NCBI GenBank assembly: GCA_965240325.2
Contig: OZ251232.1
Location: 124,001-188,000 of the forward strand
Length of the DNA: 64,000 nucleotides
Source: Rebecca billardiae RCC1528
Lineage: Eukaryota; Haptophyta
Direction: 5' to 3'
Below, one piece after another: positions 60,661 through 64,000 of the stretch (positions are counted from its first letter, which is position 1; every line of letters begins with the position of its first letter). Both the position numbers and the translations under genes were made by a program. A model generated the notes under the pieces. The model ran no database searches, had not been told where the DNA came from, and saw nothing but the letters and a program-made list of their open reading frames with translations.

Positions 60661-62224
60661 ATATATATTATAAACTGTGCCCTGGCGGGCGGGGGGGTCG
60701 GCGGGCCGTGCCAGTGCTGTCGCAATGTATCCTTTGCGGGTTCGCGTCTTTCCACATTCGCTCGTGGCCGTGGGTGACGGACAGTCGAATGCAAGGACCA
60801 GTGACACGTGAAGTTGGCTCACCGACGTGATGTACACACGTTTCACGGTCTGTAGACTGTACTCTTAGAGTATTGTATGCGCATCAGCGAGGCCCACACC
60901 CACGAGGGAATGTGCAGCACGCGGGGCGGGGCGGGTAGCCCGTTGCTCCGCGCGAGCGCGGGTACGCGCTGTATGTGCCGCATGTCGACCGCGATGGCGT
61001 AATCGAGCGCCTCGCCGCCGACGAAGCCGCCAGAGTAGATCATGTGCATGTCCTCCTGCCGCCAGCCGAGAGCGGTCGTCGCGAGGATGCTTGTCGATGT
61101 CGGCTCCAGGCATGATGGGCTCGGCGCAGGTCGCGTTGACGTCGTACACGGCCACCACGCTGAGCACGAGCGCGTTGACGTTCACGCGGTCGTCGCTCTT
61201 CGCATCTTCGACAGGTCTGGCGCTCGCGTGCTCGGCGGCACGAGGAGCTGTTGGTTGTGCGCGCGCGCGCACAGCGACAGCGTGTGCCACTCGCGATCGA
61301 GAGTGGGCAAGCGCTGCTCACGCGAGCACACGAATCCCAGCGCATCCGTCACCGGCGTGACGACTTCCGCCTCGTCCCGCAGCGCCTGCGCCATGGACGA
61401 GGCCATGGCGCGGCGATGTTGCATGCTCGACGTTTCATCTCTCTGCGGATGGCATCACGGGCTTGTCTGTGTCGCGCTGCGGCGAGGGTCGCCAACTCGC
61501 GATGACGCGGTTGCTGCCACGGCGACAGACCCGGGAGGTGCGTCCGCTGCGCGTCGTACGCCGTTGGCGCTGCGCTTCCGTCGCATTGGTCACCGTCGAC
61601 GCCATGCAGGCCGGACGTGGGCTTCGGCTGAGGGACCGGACCGCGAGCAATGACTAAGTCCGGTGCGCGGATTCCGGCGATCGAGTTCAGAAGGCCGCGC
61701 CAAAGCTTGCGTCGCGTGCGATGGCGCTTCCCGCCCGCGAGACGCCTCGTGATGAGGGCTTTCTCGCACCGAGCCCGACGCGCGACGGTGGATCGCGCGA
61801 GGCGGTCATCGTGCGCAGCGCATGATGCTATGGCCGGTGCGAGCTTTCGACGTGCACGTCGGGCGAGGATCGCCCCAGGTCTCACGATCGTGTCGACGCG
61901 CCGAGCGTACCGCTCCAAACGCATCGATTTTGCCCCCGTTCGACCTGCACGCGAGACGACGAGGGCAGCAATCGCGAATCGGGCGAAAACCCCCCTCGGG
62001 AGTCCTCTCACGATGTCCGCGCCGGCGTTGGATTTGGCGCGCGCGGCCCATGCGCTCCGCGCCATGACGCAACTCTTTTTCGGCCGAGCGTCCCCAGTGG
62101 GAGCTGCGAGGGCGCCCGGTAGTGAGCGAAGCGAGTTTCTTTTCTCTGCGAGGCGATTTTCTTTTTCTTTTCTTTTCTTTTCTTTTCCCGGGCACTACAA
62201 GGGGCGGACCTACGGCCCGCCATA
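60661..62224 (-). mobile_element. Dispersed element, copy B (uninterrupted)
   Basis: Head-to-tail with copy A. It starts with the CTGTGCCCTGGCGGGCGGGG block (60675-60725) and ends with GGGCACTACAAGGGGCGGAC ... CCCGCCATAT (62190-62224). The ends share GGCGGGCCGT in inverted orientation, possible short terminal repeats. A poly(TTTTC) tract precedes the right end in both copies. Confidence 0.6.
60865..62065 (-). pseudogene. Degenerate unknown gene inside copy B
   Basis: Minus-strand coding pieces fall in more than one frame. An open frame from 62065 reads ERYARRVDTIVRPGAILARRARRKLAPAI, ALITRRLAGGKRHRTRRKLWRGLL, then GLHGVDGDQCDG and, after frame changes, ALRDEAEVVTPVTDALGFVCSREQRLPTLDREWHTLSLCARAH. 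Further pieces are VNVNALVLSVVAVYDVNATCAEPIMPGADIDKHP and MHMIYSGGFVGGEALDYAIAVDMRHIQR. The matching frames in copy A keep conservative substitutions (D/E, V/L), which points to a once-functional protein. I do not recognise it. Confidence 0.5.
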
Positions 62225-62556
62225 TAGTTCCTCAGCGGCGGGCGCAGCATTCGCGTGAATAAGCGAGTGCCATGGCGGAGAGTACCAGCCAGCCCCGTGC
62301 CCTGGTCCGCACTCTCTGCGGGCACGCCCGCAGGATGGCCAGACTACGCCACGCGAGGATGTAATACCGCGCCGTCTCGGGTGAATTCTGTGCGCACGGG
62401 CACACGCTTGCCGCCGAGAGCGACGGTGCCGACTGTAGCGTGGCAGCAGCGTCCGCGACCACGCAGCCATGCGCGATGTATGCGCCGGGGCTGTCCGAGA
62501 AGCGGCCGTCGCTGCGCCACGCCCTCGCCGGGCAGCCACCCGCCGGCTGCCACCCC
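62225..62556. other. 3' flank of the right-edge gene
   Basis: 332 bp between the repeat element and the stop of the minus-strand gene. No gene recognised. Confidence 0.4.
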
Positions 62557-63616
62557 TCAGTCCGCAGCCGAGAGCTGGCGCAGCGCGGCCTCGAGCTCGT
62601 CCAGCTGTGCACGCAGCGCGCCCGCCTCCGCCTCCAGCGTCGCCTTCTGCTCGCGCGCCGCGTCCATGTCCGCCTCGCTCAGGCCCATCACCGCCATCCG
62701 CGCCTTGGGCGTGCGAAGCAGCATCGCCTTGACGGAGAGCTCGTTCGTCACGCTGTCCAGCCGCGCCTGCGTCTCGCTCAGCTGCGCGTTGGCGTCCGCC
62801 GCGCTCGTGGGCGGTTTGAGCGATGCCTCGGCGCCCTCGGACGCGCCCGGCTGGGAGCCGGACTTGCGCGCACCAGACGGCGGCGGGCGCAGGGGGAAGT
62901 CGGTGCGCCTGGGCGGGAGCGGCGTGGACGCCGGCGGCGGCGGCGCCCCGCCACTCCCGCCGTGCCTCGGCCCGTCCAGCGGCACCGACGCCGCCGGCAG
63001 CGGCCGAGGGTCGACGGGCAGACCGTACGGCGCGGGCACGGCGTGGGCGACGGGCACGCCGCCCGCGCCCGAGGGGTGCGAGGCGATGGGCGCCGTGCGC
63101 TTGGCGGCCGCCGCGTCTGCGTCCGCCGCGCTCGGCTCGGGCGGCGCCGTGCCCTGCAGCAGCGCGTGGAGGGCGGGCGCCTTGCTGCGCACACAGCGGG
63201 CAGCGCGCAGCGCACGGCGCGCGCACGCGCATGCGTTTGGGGCGGGGGCATGAGCAGTGCGCGCGCGCGTGCGTGCGTGCGTGTGCGCGTGTGCGCGCGC
63301 GCGCACCCCGCGCCCGCGTCCCCTCGCGCACGCCCCGCGCCCCGCACGCCACCCCGCCCGCGCACCGTCCGAGTATGCGCACGCGCAGGCTGCCGTCCGC
63401 CGTCACGCCCAGCAGCGCGTGCGGCTCCTTGGCGTACTCTCCAAACGCACACGCCACCACCGCGCACTCGGGAGAGGAGCTGTGCGAGCCGGCGGGCGGG
63501 GCGGGGGCGCTGGGCTTGCCGAGCATCTCGACGTCGCCGCGCGAGGCGAGCCCGCCGACGCCCGCGCCGCTGTTGCGCCGCTTCGTGCCCGGCGGCGTCG
63601 CCGGGCCCTCGGCCGA

Positions 63617-63669
<53 letters not shown>

Positions 63670-64000
63670 CGGCGCCGTCCGCCTGCGCCGAGCGATCCTC
63701 CGCGTCCAGCAGCGTCACGTAGCCGTCGGTGCGGCCGACGGCGAAGGCGTGCGCCCAGGTGTGCTGCGCCGAGCCCAGCGCGTCCGTCCCGCCCACGCGC
63801 ACCGCGCCGCACGCGCTCGCCGCCGCGCCCAGCTCCGCCGTCGCGCGCCTCTGCCCCGTGAGCTCGAAGCAGGACGCGAGCGCTGACGCCTCGGTGCGCC
63901 CGTCCGTGAGCAGCAAGATGCGCGCGCCGGAGATGGCGAGGGCGCGCGGGGCGAGCGAGCCGCCGATCACCGCGGCGAGCGTGCCCCCGCGCGCCACGCA
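62557..64000 (-). CDS. Unknown protein, 3' part: beta-propeller-like segment, poly-Gly, C-terminal coiled coil
   Basis: Exons are >64000-63366 and 63184-62557, joined by a 181-nt GT-AG intron (GTGCGC...GCGCAG); the frame is open to the right edge, so the N-terminus is missing. The first exon reads AAVIGGSLAPRALAISGARILLLTDG, then AHAFAVGRTDGYVTLLDAED, an 18-Gly run, CAVVACAFGEYAKEPHALLGVTADGSLRVRILGR. The 'V.GRTDG.V.L.D' and 'LLGVT.DGSLRV..LGR' strands look like blades of a WD-type propeller. The second exon has a Pro-rich linker then a coiled coil (ETQARLDSVTNELSVKAMLL, EADMDAAREQKATLEAEAGALRAQLDELEAALRQL). Propeller plus coiled coil occurs in BBSome/IFT-type proteins, but that is only a suggestion. 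Confidence 0.65.
63619..63668. repeat. (CCG)n coding run, poly-Gly
   Basis: Sixteen or more CCG units (plus strand) encode poly-Gly in the minus-strand gene. Confidence 0.9.

Noticed and set aside
62210-63997. Unspliced 595-codon version of the right-edge gene
   Set aside because: After the splice donor at 63365 it reads Arg/Ala/His-rich intron sequence; splicing to 63184 restores a linker and coiled coil.

Overview
This is a nuclear window from a GC-rich, flagellated, probably photosynthetic protist. I cannot fix the species. A haptophyte or another chromalveolate-type alga fits best. The reasons are spliceosomal introns of about 100-355 nt that nearly all begin GTGCGCG or GTGCGG and end in CAG; an axonemal dynein light-chain-domain protein; a RETICULATA-type plastid-envelope protein; a very long (SPPP)n wall-type protein; an EsV-1-7 repeat protein; and an LTR retrotransposon. 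Exons are extremely GC-rich, so almost every strand and frame is open. Most long open frames are therefore shadows, and I called genes on family motifs and splice-joined continuity.

Left third (1-24 kb): the 3' end of a RETICULATA-like gene, then a microsatellite and duplication zone. Next come a four-exon TPR/RGG protein (minus), a repeat-ended element of about 2.4 kb with a degenerate repeat-coding core, GMP synthetase (minus, three exons) and a divergent protein methyltransferase. The following 8 kb is poor in genes: (TA)n, (GA)n, GATA, a TGGTATGGTACTGC array, duplicated and inverted blocks, and a complete but pol-less LTR retrotransposon (16360-20724, TSD ATTAT). A Trp-repeat, Sfi1-like protein closes the region.

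Middle (24-49 kb): a membrane hybrid histidine kinase, a BCCT-type betaine/DMSP-class transporter with five exons, a 1,525-residue cilium-type protein, a giant Pro-rich protein with a VWD-like C-terminus, a DUF819 membrane protein, a membrane EF-hand protein (two exons) and an axonemal light-chain-domain coiled-coil protein.

Right third (49-64 kb): an EsV-1-7 five-repeat protein, an unknown ORF inside a 37-bp inverted-repeat pair, an AKR7-type aldo-keto reductase and an SLC35A-type nucleotide-sugar transporter with a duplicated 3' end. Then come two tandem copies of an unrecognised degenerate element, one of them split by a 2,468-bp inverted-repeat transposon whose empty site survives in the other copy. 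The 3' part of a further minus-strand gene runs off the right edge.

The genes are not an operon. Loose themes are cilium/centriole proteins (Sfi1-like, the 1,525-aa protein, axonemal light-chain domain) and membrane transport/sensing (kinase, BCCT, DUF819, EF-hand, SLC35A).
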